A stretch of DNA of 11,243 bases from Allobrachymonas sp. (GTDB lineage: Bacteria > Pseudomonadota > Gammaproteobacteria > Burkholderiales > Burkholderiaceae_C): contig JAAUOI010000073.1 in assembly GCA_012036375.1 (NCBI GenBank), positions 1 through 11,243 of the forward strand, read 5' to 3'. The translations under genes and the position numbers were made by a program. The notes beneath the pieces were generated by a model, which saw only the letters and a list, made by a program, of their open reading frames with translations, was not told the DNA's origin and searched no databases. Positions 1 to 7,080 of this stretch are shown here, in pieces (position 1 is the first letter of the stretch; every line of letters begins with the position of its first letter).

Positions 1-88
1 GGAGCAGGCGCATGCGAATGGGTATTTCGTCCTCAAACGGCAAGGCGAAAGCTTTGCAGTGGATGCGGATGTGATGAAAGCTTTTTAA
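1..88 (+). CDS. C-terminal end of an unidentified protein (partial)
   Basis: The frame starting at position 2 is open from the window edge and gives 28 residues ending ...DADVMKAF before a TAA stop at 86-88. A strong intrinsic terminator begins about 28 bases later on the same strand, which is what supports a real gene end here. I do not recognise the protein from this tail. The visible part is short and mixed in charge, with a YFVLKRQGE stretch and no membrane segment. The start and most of the gene lie outside the window. Confidence 0.6.
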   Translation, partial: EQAHANGYFVLKRQGESFAVDADVMKAF

Positions 89-116
89 AGTTGCAATCAA
101 AGCGAAATAAGATACC

Positions 117-138
117 AACCACCTTCGGGTGGTTTTTT
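117..138 (+). terminator. Intrinsic terminator of the left-edge gene
   Basis: A perfect 7-bp stem (aaccacc / ggtggtt) closes on a TTCG tetraloop and runs directly into a T-tract. It lies 28 bases after the TAA of the left-edge gene. The T-tract merges with the first bases of the adjacent repeat copy. Confidence 0.85.
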
Positions 139-203
139 ATGCCAAATTGGCTTGTAGCCGTCAAGTAATCTGCGCGGAGTGCTATTGAATTCGTAGTGAA
201 CCG
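134..203 (+). repeat. Dispersed ~65-bp repeat, copy 1 (left flank of transposase)
   Basis: This is one of five related copies in the window. It shares the core CTGCGCGGAGTGCTATTGAA (170-189) with the copy at 7015-7080. It also shares the T-rich start and the gcc-rich middle, and contains a small palindrome gccaa-a-ttggc at 141-151. Read on the minus strand it stays open and gives NSIALRAD followed by a variable part ending GIKN. Its inner end faces the transposase gene, and its outer end abuts the terminator of the left-edge gene. Confidence 0.8.
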
Positions 204-232
204 AAGCATTGCAAACAATACACAGAGTTTTC

Positions 233-238
233 AGGGAG
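233..238 (+). promoter_or_regulatory. Ribosome binding site of the transposase
   Basis: AGGGAG lies six bases before the ATG at 245. It favours that start over the in-frame ATG at 209, which has no comparable site. Confidence 0.55.
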
Positions 239-244
239 CGTTCA

Positions 245-1292
245 ATGGCTGGTTGGAGTGAAATTGCTGCGCTTGTGCGACTTGGCGTAGCGTTGCTGCG
301 CCAGTGGCTTGGCCATTTATGGTGCAAAGTAGTTTCGCTGCATTCACTCAAACTCACCTACACCGGCCCGCGCATGCATCGTGTGCGCAGGAAGGCCGCT
401 GGTTGGGGTGATTTGCATCGCAGCAGCCATCATCCTCTGACCAAACCTGATTGGGTGCGCTCTGTCATCATTGATCTTCATACCGCCTTGCCGCGAGCCG
501 GCTGCCGCAGCTTGGCCAATCAATTCAACACGGTTCACGCTGATTTCGGTTTCTCTGTTTCCAAGACATGGGGTTCGTGAGCTCTTAAAGCGACGCGGAC
601 ATGCGCTTGCATTAGCTAGGCAGCGTTCGGCTGCTGTAGGGCGATCTGAGCGTGATTTAGAGCCCGCTCGGCGGGTCTGGGGCATTGATTTGACTGGACT
701 GCCGATGAAGTCTGGCGAATCCGTGCCAGTTTGGGGAATGATCGACCACGGAAGCCGGACGGTTTTACAGCTTGAGCCAGTTGCCAAGTACAACAGCTTG
801 ATCCTGCTGGGAAAGCTATTGGTGGCATTCGGACGCAATGGCTTGCCCAAAGCTGTTCGCAGCGACAACGATGCGGTGTTCAAGACTTGGACGTTTCGGT
901 TGATGCTGCGGCTGCTGGGAGTCAAGCAGCAATTCACAGCCTTGCACAGCCCTTGGCAGAACGGGCGCATTGAACGCTTTTGGCGAACGATGAAAGAGAC
1001 GCTGAGAACGCGACCAAGGCGCTGTTGCGAAGGTTTGCGAATCATTGAAGAGCAAATGCGCTTTGCTTCTGTTGAAGCGATGAGTGAAGTGCTCAAAAGC
1101 TTCCAAGATTTCTACAACTTCAGCAGACCGCATCAAGCGCTGGGCGGTCAAACGCCCGCGCAGGTGTGGCATCGGCAGGTTGAGGAGATGCGCGATGGCG
1201 AATCAGTGGAGAAACAGCGAACGACGACGACTACAAAAACGAGACGCACACCATCAAAGCGATTGGCATCCGAGCGCGACGCATCCGGCTGA
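245..1292 (+). pseudogene. IS481-like DDE transposase (integrase core), +1 frameshifted
   Basis: The transposase would catalyse cut-and-paste or copy-out transposition of the surrounding element. The first frame (from 245) runs to a TGA at 578-580. The rest is read one base further on, from 573 to the TGA at 1290-1292. Joined at the GGGG run (570-573), the product is about 348 residues: a basic DNA-binding N-terminal half with an RxHRxxRKAAGW segment, then an rve integrase core. The DDE residues are visible: Asp near residue 148 (WGIDLTG), Asp near 207 (RSDND) and Glu near 243 (WQNGRIER). The last two are 35 residues apart, as the family requires. The downstream YNFSRPHQALGGQTPAQVW is the usual family ending. 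The frameshift may be real inactivation, a base-calling error, or a programmed shift. I favour one of the first two, because IS481 members normally have one uninterrupted ORF. Confidence 0.8.
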
Positions 1293-1313
1293 ACAAATCA
1301 GGTCAATCCAATC

Positions 1314-1380
1314 ACTACTGATTCCATAGCACTCCGCGCAGGTTTTATGCTGGCCAGAGGCTTCTTTTGGCTTTGAAAAT
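1314..1380 (-). repeat. Dispersed ~65-bp repeat, copy 2 (right flank of transposase)
   Basis: This copy is in inverted orientation relative to copy 1. Its core, atagcactccgcgcag at 1326-1341, is the exact reverse complement of 170-185. On the + strand the frame reads DSIALRAG...MLARG and stops only at the last codon of the element. The outer half (gcc-rich, then the T/A-rich end) is recognisable but more diverged from copy 1. Confidence 0.75.
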
Positions 1381-1462
1381 ACTTTATGCATGCATGCGTA
1401 TGAGCAGCCAGCGAACACATGCGATTCGTGCATATGCAAAACGACAAGATGTCTAAATCAAG

Positions 1463-1499
1463 CAAAGAAAAAAGCCTGCGGTATTTCTACGGCAGGCTT
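1463..1499 (-). terminator. Strong minus-strand intrinsic terminator
   Basis: The stem is 8 bp perfect (1472-1479 with 1492-1499) around a 12-base loop. On the minus strand it is followed by a run of Ts (aaagaaaaaa on the + strand, 1464-1473). The only minus-strand gene upstream is the DUF11 gene about 290 bases away, so it ends either a long 3' UTR or a separate small transcript. Confidence 0.75.
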
Positions 1500-1630
1500 G
1501 GGGACTGGATGAATTTGAAGTGTCCGGGTTCGCACGCGGCGAATCTTCAATCAAATCAACGGGTTATTTGATGCGGACATTACACAGTAATCGACACTTG
1601 AACCCCCTGAAACAAACACAACAGCAATTT
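1463..1630 (-). ncRNA. Candidate structured small RNA or long 3' UTR
   Basis: Read on the minus strand, this stretch begins about 20 bases after a perfect -35 box (TTGACA, 1650-1655) and ends at the intrinsic terminator at 1466-1499. An outer pairing joins 1593-1599 with 1518-1524 (7 bp) and a G/C run at 1604-1607 with 1500-1503. Inside lie two perfect hairpins: 1579-1591 (attac-aca-gtaat) and 1550-1572 (atcaaat ... atttgat). The -10 region is poor (about three of six matches at the best spacing). I do not recognise an RNA family. The alternative is that this is simply the 3' UTR of the DUF11 gene, whose stop codon lies at 1787. Confidence 0.25.
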
Positions 1631-1786
1631 GCTGCAATTGTCTCAAAGGTGTCAAAAAATATCGCGGTTCTTGCGAGGTTATTAGCTTATTCGTGAACTA
1701 ATTCTAGATAAATGCTGAGTTTATACAACATTTGGATGGATTGTATACACCTAACCGCAAGCGATAGTAGGCTCGAATCAGCCTGC

Positions 1787-4552
1787 TCATGGCGTGAATC
1801 CGGTGGCGGTGACGTTGCAATTCACAGTGAATCGCAGGCTGCTTGGAGAGGGCATGCTGGGGATAGGCAAGCCGGCGATCATGTTGGCGATGGTTAAATT
1901 CGCAGGAATGGGGCACAGGGGCGAGCCGCTAAGGGCTGAGCAGGTGATCGAGGTGCAACTCAAACCTGCCGAGGGGGTGTCTCGGAAAGTGGCGTTGCTC
2001 ACATTGGACGGGCCCGTGTTGGTGATGGTGATGATGTAGCTGGTGGTGGTGCCCGCCACCAATGCGGTCACGGTGTTGGTCTTGGTGATACTCAGATTGG
2101 CACTGCCGACCACGCTGTCCACATCTTCGGCGCTGTTGTTGCTGGTGTCTGAATCGACGAAGCCAATGGCGGCCACGGTGGCGATATTCGTAATCGTCGT
2201 GCCCGCTGCACCTGTGACGGAACCAGCGACGACAAAGGTGACGGTGCTGTTGGGCGCAATGCGCGGAATGGTCAAGCCAGCGCCTTCTAGATTAAACACA
2301 GTGATGCTGGCGGTGGGCGTGGGGCATTGGCTTGCGCCACTGGGTACGCAGGTCACGGTGTTTTTGATGAAATTGGACACTGCTGGGTCCGAAAATAAAG
2401 CCGTGGTGGCGGTGACGCTGGGGGAGAGGTTGCTGATGGTGATGGTGTAGGCCGTGGTGCCGCCTGAGGAGACCGTGATGCGACCGTCAGTTTTGGTGAT
2501 GCGCACATTGGCAACCGGGTCGCAAGAGCGCAGGTTGATCCCGCTCAATGCCCACACATCGCCCACTTCAGCGGCATTGACTGCCGTGAGATCAGCAATC
2601 GACAACGTGACCGTGCCGGCCGTGGCGACGGTGAAGGTGCCTTGCACCAAGCGCCAAGTGTCTCCGGGAGAGAGCGTCTCTGTGCCAATCACCGTGGTGG
2701 ATGTGCCGAGCACGAAAGTGCCGGTGCCGGTAGTGAGTTGGGCGCGCGTGATCGGCACGACGGTGGAGGTGCCACCGGGCTGCACGGCATTCGAGACGTA
2801 GTACATGTATTGATAGACCACGCCAGCTTGTACGCTCACGGCCTGCCGCCAAGCGGCGTAGTTACCCGCTGCGCCTTTGCCATTGACCAGCAGCCAGTTG
2901 CTGCCACCGACCACGCTTCGCCCGGAGTCACCGAAAAATGGGTTTTGCACGATGGTGAAGCTTGGCGTGTAAGTGCGTTGGCCTGATTGGATAGCGACGA
3001 AGCTCGGCGTGGCTGCACTGGTGCTTTGGTAGGTATTGAGTGCGCCATTGATTGCTGCTGTGCTGGAAAACGGCGTGGGGGCTGCAAAATTACCGTTAAT
3101 GATGCGGTTGGTCAAGCTCTCGGTGGTGTTGGCCGGGCAGATCGAGGCTGCCGAGACCACGGTGGCCGCTGCGCCAGAAATCGTATTGGTGTCGGTTGCT
3201 CGGTTGTTGGATGGCGTGGGATCGGTGGCATCAATCGGCGCTGTGACGATGGCAACGTTGGTGACCAGGCCTGAGGTGGGCGTCATTTGCGCGTTGACGG
3301 TGAACACCAGTTGCGTCCCAGGTGGGAAAAACAACACGGACACCCCACTTTCAAAGCTGCTGGTTGACAAGGTGGCCGGGCAGACGGCGCTGGGCGGCCC
3401 GCCGGGCGCGTTGCAAGTCACGCTCAGCTTCTGAATGCCCGGTTGCGGTGGGTCTGAAACAACAGCATAGTTGGCAGGGTAGGGGCCCGCATTGGTGACC
3501 GTCACGTTGTAGGCGACCACTTGGTTGGTGGCGACGATGGTGTTGAAATCGCTTTTTTCAATCTGCAAATCTGCCACGCGAACGCCTGAAATGGGGCAGG
3601 AAGTGCCGTCGGTAGGATTGGTGTTCGTGGTGAATGGCACGCCCGGTGCCGGCACGGTGACAGAAATTGCGGAAGGCGAGCCCGTGACGGGGTTGAGGAT
3701 TTCCCAGAAGGTGGAGGCATCGTTGTCAAAGACATAAAAGCGGGAGGTGAATGCGTCCCAAAAGGCCGAGCCGATGCTGACAAAGCCTGCGTTAGCAATC
3801 GTGGTGGTTGAAACAGAGGCTGTACCGACGGTACCAGATGCTGCGGGCTGTAGGGTGATGCGGTGCATGGTGCGAATGTTGCCGTAAGTCCCTTGCTGTC
3901 CTGCGCCAAGCAGCAGACCTGCTGGCCCGCCTGCGCCGTTGAAGTCAAAATCTCCAAAATTCATGACATTGGGGACATTGAAGTTGTAGCGTTGGGCGGC
4001 CGTCATGTTGCCTGTGAGTGGAATGGAATCCACGCGGAAAATTGCATTCGGCTCCATGGAACCTGCTACGCCATTGCTCGTGCCCTGCCCTGAAAAATAG
4101 TAACGCCCCGCCGCATCGAATGCGCCTGCAGTAGGGCTGAAACCGTTAGGAAATGCAGCTCCCGTGTTGTCCAAAATAGCTCCCACGGTTTGATAACCGC
4201 CTTGCCCTATTCGGATCAATTGAACACCCACATTACCCCCAGAACTGAGCGCATACATGTAGTTATCCACCGGGTTGTAGCCCAAGGCATTGAGCCGCCC
4301 GACCGGTGGCGTGCCGTATACCGGGGTGGGTGAGACAGAATTGCTGATCGACAGGTAGCTAAAAATCTGCGATTGCGTGGTCAAAGAACTGTTGGGGTTG
4401 CGGACTTGGTAAAACACCACATCGCAGGTAAACGGCGAGCCTTGCGCTTTTGCGGGACTGAACCATGAAGTCAGCAGCAAGATGACACACAACATGGCGA
4501 TAAGCCTCGCAAGGCATGCCAAGCGAGCCAAGGAGGAATGCATTGTTGTCAT
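1787..4552 (-). CDS. Secreted DUF6923/DUF11 repeat protein
   Basis: The gene encodes 921 residues. The N-terminus has a hydrophobic stretch (about 18-31) and an AKA-like signal peptidase site near 36, so Sec export is likely. Residues ~41-320 look like the DUF6923 type (FTCDVVFYQV, then LGYNPVDNYMYAL, FDFNGAGG and FDNDAS strands), probably a propeller-like fold. DUF11-type beta-sandwich domains lie at ~328-455, ~682-812 and ~818-921, each starting with a xLxIxKTD/N-like strand. Residues ~470-678 form a separate Gly/Thr-rich segment resembling a jelly-roll binding module (IINGNF start, SGINLRSC end). The third DUF11 copy stops at NCNVTATGFTP and lacks the final TNxATV...NNxAxD strands of the first two, so the 3' end may be truncated. 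No C-terminal anchor or sorting motif is seen. A surface or adhesive role is likely but inferred. The initiation site is weak; Met4 is an alternative start. Confidence 0.8.
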   Translation of the reverse strand: MTTMHSSLARLACLARLIAMLCVILLLTSWFSPAKAQGSPFTCDVVFYQVRNPNSSLTTQSQIFSYLSISNSVSPTPVYGTPPVGRLNALGYNPVDNYMYALSSGGNVGVQLIRIGQGGYQTVGAILDNTGAAFPNGFSPTAGAFDAAGRYYFSGQGTSNGVAGSMEPNAIFRVDSIPLTGNMTAAQRYNFNVPNVMNFGDFDFNGAGGPAGLLLGAGQQGTYGNIRTMHRITLQPAASGTVGTASVSTTTIANAGFVSIGSAFWDAFTSRFYVFDNDASTFWEILNPVTGSPSAISVTVPAPGVPFTTNTNPTDGTSCPISGVRVADLQIEKSDFNTIVATNQVVAYNVTVTNAGPYPANYAVVSDPPQPGIQKLSVTCNAPGGPPSAVCPATLSTSSFESGVSVLFFPPGTQLVFTVNAQMTPTSGLVTNVAIVTAPIDATDPTPSNNRATDTNTISGAAATVVSAASICPANTTESLTNRIINGNFAAPTPFSSTAAINGALNTYQSTSAATPSFVAIQSGQRTYTPSFTIVQNPFFGDSGRSVVGGSNWLLVNGKGAAGNYAAWRQAVSVQAGVVYQYMYYVSNAVQPGGTSTVVPITRAQLTTGTGTFVLGTSTTVIGTETLSPGDTWRLVQGTFTVATAGTVTLSIADLTAVNAAEVGDVWALSGINLRSCDPVANVRITKTDGRITVSSGGTTAYTITISNLSPSVTATTALFSDPAVSNFIKNTVTCVPSGASQCPTPTASITVFNLEGAGLTIPRIAPNSTVTFVVAGSVTGAAGTTITNIATVAAIGFVDSDTSNNSAEDVDSVVGSANLSITKTNTVTALVAGTTTSYIITITNTGPSNVSNATFRDTPSAGLSCTSITCSALSGSPLCPIPANLTIANMIAGLPIPSMPSPSSLRFTVNCNVTATGFTP

Positions 4553-4607
4553 TATTTCGTATTCATGGAATGAACACGAAGTTTAATTGAAATGCCACAG
4601 TTTGTAT

Positions 4608-4638
4608 AAAAACGATCAAGCCCACCGCGAAGCGGGCT
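4608..4638 (-). terminator. Probable terminator of the glycine-zipper gene
   Basis: On the minus strand a G/C hairpin (4619-4638, agccc/gggct outer pairs or an inner ccgc-gaa-gcgg stem) is followed six bases later by five Ts. It lies between the glycine-zipper gene and the DUF11 gene, so the two are probably transcribed separately. The spacer between stem and T-tract makes it weaker than the other terminators here. Confidence 0.45.
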
Positions 4639-4649
4639 CGTTCGGCGAT

Positions 4650-4714
4650 TACTCCGAAAATCATAGCACTCGACGCACATTTTATGCCGGCTAGAGGCCG
4701 TTTTGGCATAAATT
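4650..4714 (-). repeat. Dispersed ~65-bp repeat, copy 3 (intergenic)
   Basis: This is the most diverged of the five copies in its core (atagcactcgacgcac at 4663-4678). It keeps the ...tatgccggctagaggcc middle and the same spacing. The frame is open on the + strand and reads IALDAH then MPARGRFGIN. It lies alone in the gap between the DUF11 and glycine-zipper genes. Confidence 0.7.
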
Positions 4715-4756
4715 TTGCCAATTCCGAGGGCTCATAAACACCCCGGACAGATGGGC

Positions 4757-5614
4757 TCAATGGAAGGAACGCGACAGACCGATACTGACGACGCTGCCTT
4801 GTTGGCGGGGCGCATGGCCGTAGCCGTAGCCGTGACCATGACGAATGTGTGTGACGGGGGGATAGGCCAAATGCTGAGGCTGCAAATGGGGATGCAGATG
4901 CGAGTGGGCATGCGGGCAGGCATAGACCACTGCTGGCGCGGCATGCACCACGACAGGCGCGGGGCGCACATAAACCACAGGAGGCCGCTGCACATACACG
5001 GTAGAGCTTTCCACCACCACGGGCTGGGTGTACACCGGCTGGGTGTACACCGGCGCTTGCGTGACGGGGCGCACGATCACAGGCGCGGGCTGGACTTGAA
5101 TCGGAGCTTGCACAGGCGCAGGCGTACTCACAGGCGTAACGGACAGTTGCACAAACGGGCCAGGGTCTTGCGGCATTTGCACTTGGTATTGCTTACCGTT
5201 GAACTCATAGACCACGTTGTAAGCCGTGGGGCGGTTTTCGTAGAAGGTTTGGGTGTTGCAGCGCTGCACGTTTTGCGTGGTGGTCTCGGGTTTGCCGCCT
5301 TCGAGGTGGTTGCCCAAAATTGCGCCGCCCACAATACCCAAAGCAGTAGCTGCTGCACGGCCCGAGCCTTTACCAATCGCATTACCTACCGCGCCGCCGG
5401 CCACACCGCCAAGGATGACACCGCCGCCCGATTTATTGCCTTGGCTGGTGGTGGAGACTTGCTCGGTGGTGCAGACCTGACGCGGCACCGCCACTTGCGT
5501 GATTACGGGTGTGGTGGAAATCACTCGGCCCTGCTCTTGCGCCATGGATGTGGTGCTCAAACCACCGGCAGCCACAGCCAACAGGCTCGCTGAAATAACA
5601 CTCAATTTGTTCAT
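4757..5614 (-). CDS. Glycine-zipper (17 kDa surface antigen type) envelope protein with His-rich tail
   Basis: The product is 285 residues. A signal peptide (MNKLSVIS...) ends in SMA-QEQ near residue 25. Residues 61-106 are a glycine zipper of the Rick_17kDa_Anti / 2TM type, with repeated GGxxGGxxG spacing (GGVILGGVAGGAVGNAIG, then GIVGGAILGN), which in relatives packs helices in or on the outer membrane. Residues 117-165 carry the family's usual C-terminal part (RCNTQTFYENRP, VVYEFNGKQYQVQMPQDPGP); Cys48 and Cys119 could pair. The distinctive part is the extension: Pro/Val/Gln-rich 161-230 with a duplicated VYTQP, then a His-rich stretch at 233-268 (HAHSHLHPH, HGHGYGYGH) that could bind metal. 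No lipobox Cys follows the signal peptide. Function is unknown beyond envelope association. Confidence 0.8.
   Translation of the reverse strand: MNKLSVISASLLAVAAGGLSTTSMAQEQGRVISTTPVITQVAVPRQVCTTEQVSTTSQGNKSGGGVILGGVAGGAVGNAIGKGSGRAAATALGIVGGAILGNHLEGGKPETTTQNVQRCNTQTFYENRPTAYNVVYEFNGKQYQVQMPQDPGPFVQLSVTPVSTPAPVQAPIQVQPAPVIVRPVTQAPVYTQPVYTQPVVVESSTVYVQRPPVVYVRPAPVVVHAAPAVVYACPHAHSHLHPHLQPQHLAYPPVTHIRHGHGYGYGHAPRQQGSVVSIGLSRSFH
5022..5051 (-). repeat. 15-bp tandem duplication in the glycine-zipper gene
   Basis: The 15-base unit ggctgggtgtacacc occurs twice head to tail with no mismatch. It keeps the frame and gives VYTQP-VYTQP. Perfect identity suggests a recent slippage event or a length-variable surface linker. 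Confidence 0.85.
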
Positions 5615-5620
5615 GCTGAT

Positions 5621-5624
5621 CTCC
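5621..5624 (-). promoter_or_regulatory. Ribosome binding site of the glycine-zipper gene
   Basis: GGAG on the minus strand lies six bases before the ATG at 5612-5614. This selects MNKLSVIS as the start, which also gives a clean signal peptide, over the upstream in-frame start at 5644. Confidence 0.7.
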
Positions 5625-7014
5625 AAATAAAACTGTTTCAACAACGCTTCATGCCGTATCCACGCTGACAGTGAGTATCGGTTTGGAATGTAAAGTTGCT
5701 ATAAAGTGCCCGGCAAATTGGCTACAAAATTGTCACCTCACGTGACCACTAGAGACTTTTGCACTCATTGCGATGCCAAACTCAGCTCCGCCTTGGGTTG
5801 CCATTTGTCTTTCTCAGCCGCCGGAATGGCCTTGGCTGCGCCTAAAAACAGCCGGTCGCTGGGCAAGCCTTTGCTGGAGAGAAAATCGCGCACCGCCACG
5901 CCACGCGCGGTGGCCAGCTCTTGCATGGCTTGTTCGGTGACGGGCAGGCTGGCTAGGAGCAAGGCTTCCATTTCCGGGGCAGGAATGTCTTTCACCAAGC
6001 CAATCGCATTGCGCGGTTTGGGCACGTCGGAGCGTTTGTAGACTTCTTTGAGCAACGCGGGGTATTCGGCATCACTCACGGTAATCGCCGGCCGTTTGCG
6101 TCGCATTCGTTGCTGCGCCAGAAGACACCGCGTTACGGCGTTTTTCGGCTATCACGAGCTGTTTGAGTCGTTCTTTCTTAAAAGCCTCGCGCTCTACCTC
6201 GGCACTGGCTTGGCCGATCACCGTCATTTTGAGCGCGGGGCGATCGGTGAGGGCTTTGATGACTTTATCCAAGCCGGGCTTGGCGCTCTCGGCGATTTGG
6301 GCGCTGCCGGGCGTGAACGCGACTTGGCTCAGTTCATCGCCCCCGCCGCCGAATGCGCTGGCCAGCAATGAAAACGGCGATGTAATCGCTTTGAGCACCA
6401 AATTGATGATGAGCTTGAACACAATCGGGCCAATCGAAAACTGCGGATCATTGAGCGAGCCTTGCACTGGCAGATTGATGTCGATCACGCCATTTCTATC
6501 GGCCAGCAGCGCTACAGCGAGCCTCACGGGCAGGCTATTCTGCGCGCCCTCCACCTTGTCGCCAAACTTGAGTTGGTTGAGCACGATGTTGTTGGAGGCG
6601 GTGAGCTGGCCGTCGGGCTTGACGAGGTATTTCACATCGACGCTCAGCTTGCCGCGCTCGATGCCGTGGCCGGCGTATTTCACGCTGTAGGGCGAGAGTG
6701 GCGCAAGCTCCAAATCGCGCACTTTGCCAGTGATGTCCAGGGCCAGCGGCTTGGCCAGCGGGTTGACTGCACCCAAGATTTCCAGCTGCGCTGTGCCCTC
6801 AGCTTTGCCGCGCAATTCAAGCGCCGCCATTTGCACCGTGCCATCTTTGGGCTGCGAAGAGAAACTGCCGAGCTGGCCGGTGAGCTCGCTTAAATTTGCG
6901 GCGTAATTGGGCTTGATGAAGCGATCAGCAAAGAACATTTTGCCGTTGATGAGGCTGACTTTGCCGATATTGATGATCGGATCGTTTGCACTGCTGGCCG
7001 TGGCAGAAGGCTCA

Positions 7015-7080
7015 TTTTTAAGGCTATTTTGGCCTATCGCCGGCATAGAATCTGCGCGGAGTGCTATTGAATTAGGAGTA
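7015..7080 (+). repeat. Dispersed repeat, copy 4, inside the DUF748 gene
   Basis: The copy lies antisense to its own + orientation within the DUF748 coding strand. It is translated as NSIALRADSMPAIGQ... ending SLKN (codons 7073 down to 7014), with no stop or indel. It sits in a Ser/Thr/Ala-rich linker between GRLNLQDIV and IINIGKVSLINGK. About 42 of its first 52 bases match copy 5. Confidence 0.85.

Larger units (their letters stand above)
200..1311 (+). mobile_element. IS481-like insertion sequence, ends unresolved
   Basis: A single DDE-type transposase gene fills an interval bracketed by inverted repeat copies. Positions 170-199 and 1312-1341 are inverted matches at 27 of 30 bases, the first 16 being perfect. 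Those same bases belong to the dispersed repeat family, so I cannot tell whether they are the element's terminal inverted repeats or two pre-existing repeats on either side of it. No further inverted match is visible just inside 200 or 1311, and I could not identify a target-site duplication. The boundaries given are simply the space between the repeats. Confidence 0.5.
1381..1786. other. Intergenic gap without a protein gene
   Basis: I find no credible protein gene in these 406 bases on either strand. The left part (1381-1462) has an atgcatgcatgc run and nothing else I can name. The middle (1463 to about 1630) holds a minus-strand terminator and several inverted repeats, described separately. 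The right part (1656-1786) is AT-rich and lies just downstream of the DUF11 gene. It has a short imperfect hairpin around 1768-1783 but no T-tract, so that gene may terminate only at 1466-1499. Confidence 0.6.

Noticed and set aside
33..218. Minus-strand ORF of 61 residues over the first repeat copy
   Set aside because: It is open only because the repeat itself has an open frame and it crosses a terminator. There is no ribosome site and no independent sign of coding.
344..1096. Long minus-strand ORF of 250 residues opposite the transposase
   Set aside because: It is the antisense shadow of the DDE transposase; the catalytic motifs are clear on the + strand and none exists on this one.
1500..1530. 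cccgg/gggtt-type string resembling a tRNA T-arm or the start of tmRNA
   Set aside because: No acceptor, D- or anticodon arms can be built around it, and the tmRNA start signature is absent.
4563..4760. Minus-strand ORF of 65 residues between the DUF11 and glycine-zipper genes
   Set aside because: It spans repeat copy 3 and a terminator hairpin, has no recognisable protein features, and owes its open frame to the repeat.
4715..5593. + strand ORF of 292 residues, rich in His and Arg
   Set aside because: It is the antisense shadow of the glycine-zipper gene, which has a ribosome site, a signal peptide and family motifs.
5732..5746. gtcac-N5-gtgac hairpin downstream of the DUF748 stop as its terminator
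   Set aside because: The stem is five base pairs with no real T-tract on the minus strand, too weak to call.
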